Positions 42,674-52,145 of a stretch of DNA of 64,000 nt are shown piece after piece. Source of the DNA: Lentzea xinjiangensis (GTDB taxonomy: Bacteria; Actinomycetota; Actinomycetes; Mycobacteriales; Pseudonocardiaceae); contig NZ_FOFR01000010.1 in NCBI RefSeq assembly GCF_900110955.1, positions 62,001-126,000 of the forward strand, read 5' to 3'. Both the position numbers and the translations under genes were made by a program. Under the pieces are notes generated by a model that was given only the letters and a program-made list of their open reading frames with translations, did no database searches and was not told the DNA's origin. Positions within the stretch are counted from its first letter, which is position 1, and every line of letters begins with the position of its first letter.

Positions 42674-43233
42674 ATGGTTGCGTGCGAACCCTTGACCACG
42701 GAGTCGAGGTGTTATTTCAGCCCGGCTTCGGCCAATCTGTCGTGTCACACTATGGCGACCAGGCTCGGTCAAACACCTGTCGGCACCCAAGGGGTCGAAC
42801 TCGAGTTCCAGAAGGTGCGGTGTGGTGGTATCCAGTTGGCGAGCCTGCTGGTGGTATTCGCTCTGTGCAGGTCCCCGACGGTCGGCGGTGAACGATCCAT
42901 CCGGTGCTGGTGTCGGTTCGCACGGATTTGATGCGGGCTACTTCTTCGGGTGTTGCACGGCGTTGGTCATCACTGTCATCTCCGCTGACGGTGGAGCAGA
43001 GAGGTCGAGCGCGGTCCGCGCTAGCGGATCCGATCGGGAGTTGGCTTCGAGATCGAGCTGGGCGTCGAGGGAGATGGTGCGGGAGAGAGGCTCACGAGAG
43101 CACGCTTTCGTGACGGCCCAGCACCTCCCGGCGGCGACGGGCCGCGCAAATCTGCGCGGATGGCCGCGTTCCCGGTGCCCGAGACGGCGCCTCGCCGGGC
43201 CAGGCCGGGTGATCTGGGCCGGCAGGGATGACG
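42674..43233. other. about 560 bp without a recognisable gene
   Basis: A minus-strand frame ending at 42938 reads SLDAQLDLEANSRSDPLART then LDLSAPPSAEMTVMTNAV with plausible codon use but no start or ribosome site nearby. No family recognised; probably debris of the island. Confidence 0.4.
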
Positions 43234-43470
43234 CGGCCTCCGACAGGATCGAGTGGATACGCGCACTCATGCGCGGAGAAGGCAAGACCGACCTCGAAAT
43301 CCTGCTGGTCAAGCTCGCCGCTTCCTGCCACCTGCAGGCCGGTCACCACGAAGAGGCCGTCAGCGCGGCGGCGACGGCCTACGAACACCACCTGCGTTCG
43401 GGAGGCAGCGACGACCTGCTGTACGACCTGATCATCCTCGGCAACGCCCACGTGGGTGACGGCTCTGCGG
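43234..43470 (+). pseudogene. helical (TPR-like) regulator fragment
   Basis: The frame reads DLEILLVKLAASCHLQAGHH then EEAVSAAATAYEHHLR and LLYDLIILGNAHVGDG, a two-helix repeat pattern as in TPR regulators. It has no start of its own and meets the palindrome region at 43.5 kb. Confidence 0.35.
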
Positions 43471-43498
43471 CGGAGCGTCCTTCGACGGGCACGAGGCG

Positions 43499-43540
43499 AA
43501 CGACTTCGTCAGCACGGAATTCCGTGCTGACGAAGTCGTT
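43499..43540. repeat. perfect 42-bp palindrome
   Basis: The two 21-bp arms are exact reverse complements with no spacer, centred on GAATTC. Both strands encode NDFVSTEFRADEVV across it. Sequence flanking it looks coding on the minus strand on the right and plus strand on the left, so it may be a rearrangement junction. Confidence 0.85.
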
Positions 43541-43655
43541 GCGTGAGAGGGCGGGCATCAACAGCTCGATGTGCTTCAGGCCCTCTCGCACGCAACGAGA
43601 GCCTTCTCCGTTGCCGACGGTCAACCCGTGCCCGGTGCGGTCACGACAGCGGGTG

Positions 43656-44279
43656 TCATGCGGACCTGAGTACGTGCGTCCACGCCGGCACCCTGGGCCT
43701 GCGGCAGAAGTGGACGAACGCCGGCGGGAGGTTCGCCCACACCGTCCGTCCGGTCACGACCTCTTCGAACCGGTCCGCCAGCAACCCCTGCAGCCGTCTG
43801 GCGGGCGAGGCCCAGCGTGCGAACGTGTAGCCGAACGTCGTGAAGACCCCGTCGGGCGCAAGCGCGCCGGTGACCGCGTCCATGAGCCGGTCCTGCCGGC
43901 TTTCGGTGAACGCTGCCCACGGCAATCCGCTCACGATCACATCGGCTCGCCGGTGACCTCGCTGCGCCAGTACCTCGCCGAGGTCGAGAGCGTCGGCCAC
44001 GGCGATGTCGACCGCCGGGTACTTGGCTGCCAGCAGTTCGGCGAAGCGGCCGTTGACCTCGACCGCGACGTGGTGACCCCGGCCCGCGAGCCGGTGCTGG
44101 ACAGCGGCGGTGAACGCGCCGGTGCCGGGGCCGAGTTCCACGACCAAGGGGTCGCCTTCGCACGGCACGGGTGTGGTGATGAGCTCAGCCAGTTGCGCGC
44201 CACTGGGGGTGACCGCCGCGACACCGAGTGGAGCGCGGAGGAACTCTCGCAGGAATGCCGCCCGATGTCCGTTCGTCAT
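43656..44279 (-). CDS. class I SAM-dependent methyltransferase (PmtA/KsgA-like)
   Basis: This 207-aa methyltransferase has LVVELGPGTGAF (SAM loop, about 47-58), VEVNGRF, VADALDL and VSGLPWAAF, the NLPY-like post-motif of the rRNA adenine/phospholipid N-methyltransferase group. Substrate cannot be fixed; phosphatidylethanolamine-type and small-molecule targets are both possible. ATG 44279 overlaps the esterase stop as ATGA, so the two are co-translated. Confidence 0.82.
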   Translation of the reverse strand: MTNGHRAAFLREFLRAPLGVAAVTPSGAQLAELITTPVPCEGDPLVVELGPGTGAFTAAVQHRLAGRGHHVAVEVNGRFAELLAAKYPAVDIAVADALDLGEVLAQRGHRRADVIVSGLPWAAFTESRQDRLMDAVTGALAPDGVFTTFGYTFARWASPARRLQGLLADRFEEVVTGRTVWANLPPAFVHFCRRPRVPAWTHVLRSA

Positions 44280-45247
44280 CGCGCTGCCTGCTGTTCGGCC
44301 AGCACCCTGGACAGCCACTCGGTCCGGGTGAGGCGTGCCTGCGCCGAGAGCCGCGCCTTCGGGTACAGCGCGTCGAACCCGTGGAAGCCGCCCGCCCAGA
44401 GGTGCAGCTCGGCGTCGCCACCCGCCGCCCAGATGCGCGTGGCGTAGGCCACGGCCTCGTCGCGGAACACCTCCGCGGTGCCCGCGTCCACATAGGTCGG
44501 AGGCAGGCCGGACAGGTCTGCGGCCAAGGCCGGGGAGACGTAGCCGGGTACGGCGTCGTCCTCCAGCCCGCCGAGCAGCGACTGCCAGCCGAACTCGTTC
44601 TGCTCTCGTGTCCAGGTGCCGGGCCCTCCGGCGTACTGGAGGCTGGACGTGCTGTCGTTGCGATGGTCGAGCATGGGGCAGACCAGCACCTGGGCTGCGA
44701 GCGACGGCCCGCCGAGATCGCGTGCCATCTGGGCGACTCCTGCCGTGAGGCCGCCACCTGCGCTGATGCCCGCGATGATGATCCGGTTCGGGTCGATGCC
44801 CAGTTCGGTGGCGTGCTCGGCCACCCAGAGCAGGCCGCGGTAGCAGTCGTGAACCGGGTCAGTACCCGTGAACTCCGGTGCCAGCCGGTACTCCACGCTG
44901 ACAACGGTGGCGTTGAAGAGGTCTAGCCACTCCAGTGGGATGTCGATCTGGGAGAAGCGGTCACCCATGACCATTCCGCCGCCGTGCATCCAGTAAACGC
45001 ACGGTGCGGGGTGTGGACGGTGCGGACCCGTGGGGCTGAGGACCGAGATCGGAAGGCTGGTGCCGTCATGCCTGTCGATGTCGAAGTCACGCCGGTCGAT
45101 GGCCTTGCCGGCGAGCAGCGGTTCCACCGGCGACCACGAGTACGGCCGGATCTGGTCGAGCACCTCGGAGTTGAGCTGGGGTGCCGACGGCAACTCGGCG
45201 AGGAGTGCGCCCAACTCGGGATCGAAGGGGGGACGTGCCAATGTCAT
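44276..45247 (-). CDS. alpha/beta hydrolase, hormone-sensitive-lipase type esterase
   Basis: This 323-aa esterase has the HGGGMVMGD oxyanion motif, the nucleophile in GISAGGG, an acidic residue near YVDAGTAEVFRD and the His in GGFHGFD. Such enzymes cleave short acyl esters. It is followed by an overlapping methyltransferase and preceded, 45 nt away, by a small monooxygenase, suggesting a small tailoring cassette. Confidence 0.85.
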   Translation of the reverse strand: MTLARPPFDPELGALLAELPSAPQLNSEVLDQIRPYSWSPVEPLLAGKAIDRRDFDIDRHDGTSLPISVLSPTGPHRPHPAPCVYWMHGGGMVMGDRFSQIDIPLEWLDLFNATVVSVEYRLAPEFTGTDPVHDCYRGLLWVAEHATELGIDPNRIIIAGISAGGGLTAGVAQMARDLGGPSLAAQVLVCPMLDHRNDSTSSLQYAGGPGTWTREQNEFGWQSLLGGLEDDAVPGYVSPALAADLSGLPPTYVDAGTAEVFRDEAVAYATRIWAAGGDAELHLWAGGFHGFDALYPKARLSAQARLTRTEWLSRVLAEQQAAR

Positions 45248-45292
45248 CGGAACTCCGTCGGGTTGTGGGGGTGCGATCGCTGTTGCCCGAGC

Positions 45293-45598
45293 TCAGATGG
45301 CGGCCTTCCCTCCGACCGGGACCGCGTCGACGTACTCGGACTCGCCGTCGATCAGCTCTCCCAGTTGCGCCACCAGTTCCTGCGCCTCCGCGGTGGCGAA
45401 GAAGCTGTGGTGTGTCTCCTCGCTCGTCCAGCCTTCGGTGACGTGGATGACGTCGGGATTGGACGCGGAACGGCTGACGAGGAAGACGACGCAGTCCTCA
45501 TTGGTCAGTGACGGCGACGCGAGCAGGAAGTCCACCACTTCGCCGCCCTTGCCGGGGTGTGCGGTCATGGTGGCGTGGAAGCCGTGGCCGATGGTCAT
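45293..45598 (-). CDS. antibiotic-biosynthesis-monooxygenase family protein
   Basis: This 101-aa ABM-domain protein (dimeric ferredoxin-like barrel) shows MTAHPGKGGEVVDFLLAS and HVTEGWTSEETHHSFFAT. Members oxidise quinols or act on small aromatics without cofactors. ATG 45598 has AAGGAGAG 7 nt upstream; the longer frame from 45787 has no such site. First gene of the three-gene unit. Confidence 0.82.
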   Translation of the reverse strand: MTIGHGFHATMTAHPGKGGEVVDFLLASPSLTNEDCVVFLVSRSASNPDVIHVTEGWTSEETHHSFFATAEAQELVAQLGELIDGESEYVDAVPVGGKAAI

Positions 45599-45865
45599 CT
45601 GGCACTCTCCTTGGAAGCGGAATCGCTTGTGGTGAAGCCACTCTCGGCTGCTCCGGTGCGGTGGCGCATCTGTCATCCGACTCTGCGCAACCGGGGCGCC
45701 GGCGGCTGATGACCTAATGGTCATGAAGGAATCCCGGGGTTCCTTGATGGGCGCTGGAGACCCAGTGCGAGGAATGTCGACGACCACTCCGGTCCCGTAG
45801 CGGCCGTGGTTAGGTAATCTGACTGATGCGCTGGTCCCGCCACACGCCGCACCATCGAGGGTGTG

Positions 45866-46447
45866 ATGTCATCAGGACGGGAACACCCTGCGGCGCGGTC
45901 CTCGGCGCCGGGCACCCGCGAGGTCCATGATCGTGCTCTGTTCGACCTGGATGACGGACCGGTCACTCCGTCGAATCGTGCTGACCTGTCCACGACCGCC
46001 CGGCTGCTCAACGCTTTGCTGGCGAGCATGGTCGTGTCCTCGTTGCAGTACGAGCAGCACGCGCTTGACATTCGCGCCCCGTCGGGCCGGTCACTCGCCG
46101 AGTTCCTCTTCTCCGGAGCCGAACGCGATCGTGGTGGCGCCAGGTTGGTCGCAGTCCGGCTGCGGCAGCTAGGTTCGACCGGCGAGTACGATCCGGAGCA
46201 CCTCAGTGCGCGGACCAGAATTCCCTTCCGAGCCTTCCCTGATGGAGACCTGGCCGGCATCGTGAAGCAGAACCTCATCGGGGCGCGGATCTTGGTGCAG
46301 ACCTTGCAGGAAGCGGTGCGCTGGATCGGCGACGCCGATCCCACCACTCGGCGACTGCTGGAACGGCTGCTGGAGGAGAAGGAGACGCAGGCCGAAGCAC
46401 TCAGCGCCCAGGCTGCCGTTCAGCAGGCGGAGAGAGCGCGTCCCTGA
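45866..46447 (+). CDS. ferritin-like protein with degenerate metal site
   Basis: This protein of about 193 aa has a four-helix ferritin/bacterioferritin pattern: STTARLLNALLASMVVSSLQ, YEQHALDIRAPSGRSLAEFL, then IVKQNLIGARILVQTLQEAV and WIGDADPTTRRLLERLLEEK. In related proteins helix 2 carries an E-x-x-H pair, but here the segment is SGAERDRGGARLVAVRLRQL, with no His, so iron oxidation is doubtful. ATG 45866 or the GTG before it may start translation. Its end overlaps the convergent luxR gene by 47 nt. Confidence 0.65.
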   Translation: MSSGREHPAARSSAPGTREVHDRALFDLDDGPVTPSNRADLSTTARLLNALLASMVVSSLQYEQHALDIRAPSGRSLAEFLFSGAERDRGGARLVAVRLRQLGSTGEYDPEHLSARTRIPFRAFPDGDLAGIVKQNLIGARILVQTLQEAVRWIGDADPTTRRLLERLLEEKETQAEALSAQAAVQQAERARP

Positions 46448-49157
46448 GCCCCGCTCTCGAGGTGACACCGAGTTTGGGGAAGATCCGGTAAAGGTGCGCA
46501 CCGACCGTCCGATGCGACAGGTAGAGGCGCTCAGCGATCTGCTTGTTGGTCAGGCCGCTCGCCGCCAGCTGTGCGATCTCGGCTTCCTGCGTGGTCAGCG
46601 GAGCCGGTTCGTCTTGCCGCTTGTGGGGCAATCGGTGTCCGGTGGCACGTAGTTCCGTCTCCGCTCTGGAGAGCCACGGTTGCGCCACCATGGCGGCGAA
46701 CCCATCGCGCGCGGCTATGAGATGCCGGCGGGCACGCGTAGCTGACCGGGTGCGGCGCAGTTGCTCACCGAGCGCGAGCCGTACCCGTGAAAGGTCGAGC
46801 AGCCATCGGTCTCCTTCAGTTTTCTCCAGTACGAGTTCCAACCGGGACACCGCATCCGCGTCGTTGAAGACGAGGGCTTCGGCGCCGGCCTGGAGCAATG
46901 CCATCCGTGACGACAGGTCTCCTACCCCGGCCTTCCGCATCGCCGCGACGTGTGCCTTGGCTTCGGCCGTGCGTCCGGTTCGAACAGCTGCTTCGACCAG
47001 GTCGAACATGACCCATGTGCAGTGCGGGACGTGAGGTGCGAGCATGCCGGGCGGGCTCATCGCGGCGGCGTGCTCGAAGGCGGCGTCGTAGTTGCCCTGC
47101 CCCGCTGCGGCGAGGACTCGTGGGTGGTGAGCGAAGAGTGCGGCGGCAGCCACCCCGCGCGGCAACGCCCAGTGCGTGATCTCGTCGGCGAGCGCGTACG
47201 CCTCCTCGAACCGTCCCCGGCCTGCGGCGAGGATCGCGCGGTTGTACTGGAAGTACCAGGCGAAGAACGAGAACCCGCCGGTGTCACTGATCTGCTGTCC
47301 TTCTGCGGCGAGTTCCTCGCCCTCGTCCCATCGCCCCGTCAAGAAGTCATCGAGGCACAGGTGCATCAGCGCCCCGAGGTGCCGGCGCGGTGGCCCACCG
47401 TCACGTCCGTGGTGTACCAGGCGCCACGACGACGCCCTGCAGTCGCCGAGACGATCGAGGTACACCGAAGCTGTGCCGATCCGTACGACACGGGTCGGGT
47501 CGACGTCGTCGGTCAGTGTCTGCAGAACCGCGTCGATCTGCGGCAGAGCGGCCTTTCCGGTGCGGACCGGGTCTGCGAAGCTATCGCTCGCCAGCGCGAG
47601 AAGATCCGTCGGCCGCGGTTGAAGCCGCCGCAGCACCGCGAAGAACGGTTTCCAGTATTCGGGCGTGCTTCCGTACCAGCACAGCAACAGCAGCGTGTGC
47701 AGCGCCTCGATGAGTGCGGGGTTGTCGGTCCGGTAGCCGTGGTCGCCGGTCTCGATGGCACCTACGAGGAGACGGTGTGCAGTGCTCACGTCGCCGTCTC
47801 CGTTGATCATGAGGAAGGCAGCCGCGCCGGCCGCGTGCAAGGAGCCCACGTCCGCATCTCGTGCGTCGGTCAGCAGGACCTTGGCGTCGTCGATGGAGCC
47901 GATCGCTTCTGCGCCGATGTAGGCGGCTTCGGCGAGCCGTCGTCCCCGTTCCGCGTTCGTGGTGCTCAACTCGGCCGCGCGGACCAGGGCCGCTATGGCC
48001 GCGACTCCATCGCCGCGGCGCATCACACGATGTGCAGCATCGTCCAGGAGTGAAGCTACTGCCTCATCCGGGCCGGTGGCTGCGGCCGCGAGGTGCCAAG
48101 CGCGGCGCTCGGGGTCGGTGACGAGTGCGCCAGCGAGGGCGATGTGCGCATCACGACGCTCCTCATGGGTGGACATCGCCACGATCGCCGAGCGGATGAG
48201 CGGATGCCGGAACGCGATTCGGGCCGTCGCATCGTCCACCCGAACCAGCCGCGCGCGTTCCGCAGGAGCCAAATCGGCTGGGCTGGGCCGGTCGGTCAGC
48301 GCGGCTCGGAGCACCCGGACGTCGCCTGTGCCCTCGAAGGTCGCGAGCAACAGCACCTGCCGGGTGGCTTCGGGCAGTGTGGTGAGGCGTGCGGCGAAGA
48401 CAGCTTGCAAGCGGTCGCTGAGAGGGACGATCTCGGACGGCGTTGCCGCGCTCTGCGCGGAACCCAGCAAGGTGGTCGGCAGTTCCATCAGCGCGAGCGG
48501 ATTGCCCTGTGCGAGATCGAGCAGTCGACGCCGTATGCGTGCGGGCATCTGCGGCTGCCTGGAGTCGATCAGCTGACCGGCCGCCTCGTCGTCGAGCGGC
48601 GCCAGAACGTGCTCGGAGAGTCCTCGCAGGTCGAGGAAGCTCGCCGAGTCCGTTCTCAACGACGCCAGCAGTCCTGCTCTGCAGCCGTCCAGTCGCCGAG
48701 CGACGAAGCCGAGGACGACGGCGCTGGCACGGTCGATCCAGTGCACGTCGTCGACCACCAGTACCACCGGCGTTTCGCCTTCGAGCTCCCTGATGAGCAA
48801 GAGGACGGCATTGCAGACCAGGAGGACGTCGGCCGGCTCACCGGAACCGAAGCCGAGCGCTACCGACAGCGCCTCACGCGGACCGGCCGGCAGACGTTCG
48901 AGCATCGAGTAGACAGGCAACAGCAACTGGTTGAGGCAGGCGTAGCTGACGTCCGCCTCGAACTCCGATCCGGACGCCCGCAAGGTGCGTATCCCCTTTG
49001 AAACGGCGAGTTCCGCCGCAGCGCCCATCAGGGAGGACTTGCCGACTCCGGGCTCGCCGCGGATCAGCCGGACCCCGCCGGACCGTCGCACCCCGTCCAG
49101 GAACTCCGAGATCCACGCCAACTCGTCGTGGCGCCCGAACAGCCCGCAACCGGCCAT
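46401..49157 (-). CDS. large ATP-binding LuxR (LAL) family regulator
   Basis: This 918-aa regulator has an N-terminal AAA/NB-ARC-like ATPase (Walker A RGEPGVGKSSLM at about 34-45, Walker B VVLVVDDVHWID), a long helical TPR-like middle, and a C-terminal LuxR helix-turn-helix (TTQEAEIAQLAASGLTNKQI, HRTVGAHLYRIFPKLGV). LAL regulators often activate secondary metabolite clusters; here the nearest set is the monooxygenase-esterase-methyltransferase unit. ATG 49157 puts the conserved GRHDELAWISEFLDGV at the N-terminus. Confidence 0.88.
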   Translation of the reverse strand: MAGCGLFGRHDELAWISEFLDGVRRSGGVRLIRGEPGVGKSSLMGAAAELAVSKGIRTLRASGSEFEADVSYACLNQLLLPVYSMLERLPAGPREALSVALGFGSGEPADVLLVCNAVLLLIRELEGETPVVLVVDDVHWIDRASAVVLGFVARRLDGCRAGLLASLRTDSASFLDLRGLSEHVLAPLDDEAAGQLIDSRQPQMPARIRRRLLDLAQGNPLALMELPTTLLGSAQSAATPSEIVPLSDRLQAVFAARLTTLPEATRQVLLLATFEGTGDVRVLRAALTDRPSPADLAPAERARLVRVDDATARIAFRHPLIRSAIVAMSTHEERRDAHIALAGALVTDPERRAWHLAAAATGPDEAVASLLDDAAHRVMRRGDGVAAIAALVRAAELSTTNAERGRRLAEAAYIGAEAIGSIDDAKVLLTDARDADVGSLHAAGAAAFLMINGDGDVSTAHRLLVGAIETGDHGYRTDNPALIEALHTLLLLCWYGSTPEYWKPFFAVLRRLQPRPTDLLALASDSFADPVRTGKAALPQIDAVLQTLTDDVDPTRVVRIGTASVYLDRLGDCRASSWRLVHHGRDGGPPRRHLGALMHLCLDDFLTGRWDEGEELAAEGQQISDTGGFSFFAWYFQYNRAILAAGRGRFEEAYALADEITHWALPRGVAAAALFAHHPRVLAAAGQGNYDAAFEHAAAMSPPGMLAPHVPHCTWVMFDLVEAAVRTGRTAEAKAHVAAMRKAGVGDLSSRMALLQAGAEALVFNDADAVSRLELVLEKTEGDRWLLDLSRVRLALGEQLRRTRSATRARRHLIAARDGFAAMVAQPWLSRAETELRATGHRLPHKRQDEPAPLTTQEAEIAQLAASGLTNKQIAERLYLSHRTVGAHLYRIFPKLGVTSRAGLRDALSPPAERQPGR

Positions 49158-49479
49158 CCTTGTCCCTCACGCTCTCGTTGTCGACTGGCTGAACGTCGAA
49201 CCGTCGCAGGCAGACCGTCGCCGTCGTCCCAAATAGACTAGGAGCAGTACGCTTGATTCGAGGGAGCGGATCGGGAAGCTGGTGTCATCGGGCACGAGAG
49301 CATGGCTTATCGAGCAATCTCGCGCAGGTGGTTGACAAATCGGACCAAGGTCGTCGAACTGCGTGATGAACTCGAAGAGTGGCGCTCGACCGCGATCGTG
49401 CCGGTCGGGCCTCGCTTCTCACCTCGGCGCAGCATTCAGCCACCCGTCCCACGAGCGCAGAGGCCGGGGGGATTGGTGA
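49158..49479. other. gap upstream of the LuxR gene
   Basis: This 322-bp stretch contains the presumptive luxR promoter. It holds no recognisable gene, although short open frames run through it. Confidence 0.4.
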
Positions 49480-50012
49480 GTGGATGCCGCACACGACTCT
49501 CTGCAACGCCGACGACTGCAGCTCGTCTTCGGCTGCCCCGTCACGTTCGGTGCCGCGGCCGACTGCGTGGTCTTCCCCGCCTGGTCTCTCGCGCTGCCCA
49601 TCGCGACCCGCCGTGAACCGACCCGCGCGGTCGCGGTCGACGCGTGCCGGCGCCTCCTCACCGTCGGCGCCACCCGGCCGGAGATCGTCGTGCCGTCGAG
49701 ACGCTGCTGAACCGGGACCTCCGCACGCCGCTGATCATGGCGGCCGCCACGGCGGAGCTCCACGTCACCGAACGGACTCTGCGTCGGCAGCTGACCGAGG
49801 CCGGGTGAGCGCTTCAACTCCATTCGCGACCGGGTGCGAGCCAGCACGCGCAGTTCCTGCCGCGGGAGTCGACGCCGACGATCGCGGCGATCGCGCACGA
49901 AACGGGCTTCAGCGATGCCTGCGGGTTCCGCCATTCCTGCATCCGCTGGACGGGCCAGACGCCGACCACGACACGACGAGCCCGCGCAATACCGCCACGA
50001 GCGTTGAGGTGA
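49480..50012 (+). pseudogene. AraC-family regulator, several frameshifts
   Basis: Joining three frames gives an AraC-type protein: QLVFGCPVTFGAAADCVVFP (ligand domain end), TLLNRDLRTPLIMAAATAEL and HVTERTLRRQLTEAG (first helix-turn-helix), then after shifts GERFNSIRDRVR and TIAAIAHETGFSDACGFRHS plus IRWTGQTP (second helix-turn-helix). Shifts fall near 49690, 49808 and 49845, and the N-terminal domain is missing. The gene is dead. Confidence 0.75.
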
Positions 50013-50149
50013 TCCGCACCCCTGCGAGTCACCCGCACCAGTGCGGTCAAGTCCCGCGCAGGCGTTCAAGACCCTATGGGCGTCATGATCAGAGCGCCCT
50101 CGAACCCTGATCAACCGATGTCCGCGGTTGCGTCCCGGAACCGATGATC

Positions 50150-50663
50150 TGTTGTCCTTGACCGGTGACGCCGAGCGGCTGCTCCTGGCGGGAGTCAAGA
50201 CCGCACTGCGTGACCCGGCCCGACGCTGAAAGACCCTCGACGACGAGATCCGATCCTCAGCAAGCAGACCGGGGCACTCGTGCGAGCCGCCGCTCCGGCC
50301 TGGTGAAGCTCCACGTGGTCGGTGTCGAGCTCGCCGGGCAGTTCCTCGTGACCGCGGGCGGCAATGCCGAACGCATCCACGGTGAAGCCGCCTTCGCAAA
50401 CTCTGCGGCATCGCGCCACAACAACCGGCCAGCAGCGGACGCGCCACTGGCCGGCATCGGCCCAGCCGCAGCGGCGACCGCGCCCTCTACATCGTCACCA
50501 TCGCCCGCATCCGCTGCCACCAGCCCACCCACGACTACGCCCAACGCCGCACCGCCGAAGACTTGAGCAAACGCGAGATCACCGTTGCCTCAAGCGCTAC
50601 GTCGCCCGAGAGACCTACAACAACCTCCCGCTACCAACAACCCGATCAGAACCGGACGGCTGA
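50150..50663 (+). mobile_element. IS110-family transposase fragment
   Basis: Reading across frames gives SLTGDAERLLLAGVKTALRD, VKLHVVGVELAGQFLVTAGG, NAERIHGEAAFAKLCGIAP, ALYIVTIARIRCHQPTHDYA and RCLKRYVARE, the C-terminal (transposase_20) half of IS110-type enzymes. Stops and frameshifts are frequent and the N-terminal DEDD domain is absent. Confidence 0.8.
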
Positions 50664-50687
50664 CTTCCGGCAGCAGCTTGACGAAAG

Positions 50688-50830
50688 TAGGAGCACAGAA
50701 CGCTTCAACCGCACTCTGCAGACCGAGCGGGCCTACTACGAGGTCTTCGGCGACAATGCCGCCTGATCCGACGCGCTGGCGCCTCGGTTCGATCACTACA
50801 ACACTGAACGTGCTTACATCAGACTTGATG
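50688..50830 (+). mobile_element. IS481/IS3-type transposase C-terminal fragment
   Basis: ERFNRTLQTERAYYEVFGDN then, past a stop, ALAPRFDHYNTERA matches the last part of DDE integrase-type transposases. Only about 45 codons remain. From here to 50986 nothing else is recognisable. Confidence 0.7.
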
Positions 50831-50986
50831 GCTATCAGCTATCAGTCGAGTTCAGTCGCCAACCTCATGACCAAGTATGCCCGGAGTCAGACGGGAGACG
50901 GCGAGGAAGCCATCCGAATCAAGGTGGCAATGAAATTCAGGCATGACCCGCTTTGGTGGTCCGGTTGCCCAGGGGATCGGCGACAG

Positions 50987-51508
50987 CTACCACTTCTGAA
51001 GGCAGTCGACAAGATCTTCTTGGGTGATCTCGTAATCAGGACGTGTACCATTACCTAATGTGTAGATGACGCGCAGGCCGTCCGCTTCTGGAGTGATGCG
51101 GACGCCAGTCAGCTCAGACCGCACCAATGCGATCATGGGGATATTTTCGGGAAGAACTGCACCGTACATCTCGGTGTAGCCGATGCGGGCCGCTATGCGG
51201 GTCAGCTTCCTGAGAATTTTTCGGCCGATGCCGTGTCGTTGCCAGCGGTCCACGACTGCGACTGAGAACTCTGCGCGATCGAATGTTATTGCGATCAATC
51301 TGCCGACACCAACCGCTTGATTGCCCTGAAACGCACCTACTGCGACGTGGCGTACGCCATCGACATCGACCAGTTGGCCGCGTGCATAGGAGTCGAGCCG
51401 TGTCATATTCCTGTGGAAACGCAGGTATCGGCTCTCTGCCGACAACCCTTCGAACACTGCTTCGACGACTGCCGGTGCCGTCTTTCGGTTGAGTTCTTTG
51501 ATGCGCAT
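50987..51508 (-). CDS. GNAT family N-acetyltransferase
   Basis: This 173-aa acetyltransferase has AVFEGLSAESRYLRFHRN, AVVDRWQRHGIGRKILRKL (acetyl-CoA pyrophosphate loop) and GAVLPENIPMIAL. The first part resembles the GNAT module found in PatZ-like protein acetyltransferases, here free-standing. ATG 51508 has AAGAGG 6 nt upstream. Base composition is visibly AT-richer and codons less biased than around it, so it was probably acquired recently. Substrate unknown. Confidence 0.8.
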   Translation of the reverse strand: MRIKELNRKTAPAVVEAVFEGLSAESRYLRFHRNMTRLDSYARGQLVDVDGVRHVAVGAFQGNQAVGVGRLIAITFDRAEFSVAVVDRWQRHGIGRKILRKLTRIAARIGYTEMYGAVLPENIPMIALVRSELTGVRITPEADGLRVIYTLGNGTRPDYEITQEDLVDCLQKW

Positions 51509-51914
51509 GGCCATCCTCTTGGCGGAGCTCGGATGTTGTGGTGATACCTCCTCAACGTGCTTGCGTGCGGTTGAACATTGCCGGATGCCGTAGTATTGCC
51601 CTTTTGGACGCCGAACGGCACACGGATAGCCCTCATGTGAGCGCGGCCGGAACGTCGTCGGAGGGCGAGCATCGCGAATCACGTGTTGTTCCCCTATGTC
51701 ATTGATGCCGTCCCCCTGGTCGAGGCCGGAGCGGCTGGCGTCGAAGACGTTGACAACGGGGTCAAGAGCGAGGACCGCAACGGCAACGAAGGCATGACTG
51801 TCGCGAGCGCGTTGGCGTCGCGGCGCTGGCGTCCGCATCGGCGAGAATCGCAACTGGAAGATCAACGATCCTTGCCGCTCCGAGCACCTACTCGCAGCGC
51901 TGGGCGTCCGCGCC
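51509..51914. other. gap of about 400 bp, no recognisable gene
   Basis: The segment upstream of the acetyltransferase is AT-richer for its first 150 bp and presumably holds its promoter. No family is recognisable on either strand. Confidence 0.4.
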
Positions 51915-52140
51915 TGGCGAGGATCGCAATCACGGCACCTGGCGGTACCCTCAAGGCCGCGAGCGCTTCATCCACCTCGGAGCTCGACCCGACCCGGCGA
52001 CGGTCGCGAAGCTCGTGTCACAGCTTCGAGGCCGCCTCGGGGTCGAGCCCATCCTCCGGGTTCTCGGTATCGCCTCTTCCACCTACTACGGCTGGGTCCG
52101 GCGCCAGGCAGACCCGTCACCGCGGCAGCGCCAGGACGAG
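51915..52140 (+). mobile_element. IS3-family transposase N-terminal fragment
   Basis: GRERFIHLGARPDPATVAKL followed by RGRLGVEPILRVLGIASSTY and YGWVRRQADPSPRQRQD is the start of an IS3 orfB protein. It breaks off at about 52140 where another transposase fragment begins. Confidence 0.65.
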
Positions 52141-52145
52141 GGCTG

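Noticed and set aside
42938-43110. Possible RiPP precursor in the minus-strand frame reading LDAQLDLEANSRSDPLART
   Set aside because: No start codon with a ribosome site, no Cys/Ser/Thr-rich core and no modification enzymes nearby; treated as debris.
49200-49230. GTCGTCCC near 49220 as a second copy of the tRNA-Pro 3' end (attR)
   Set aside because: Only about 8 bases match; a pSAM2-type att core should share tens of bases including the T-arm sequence.
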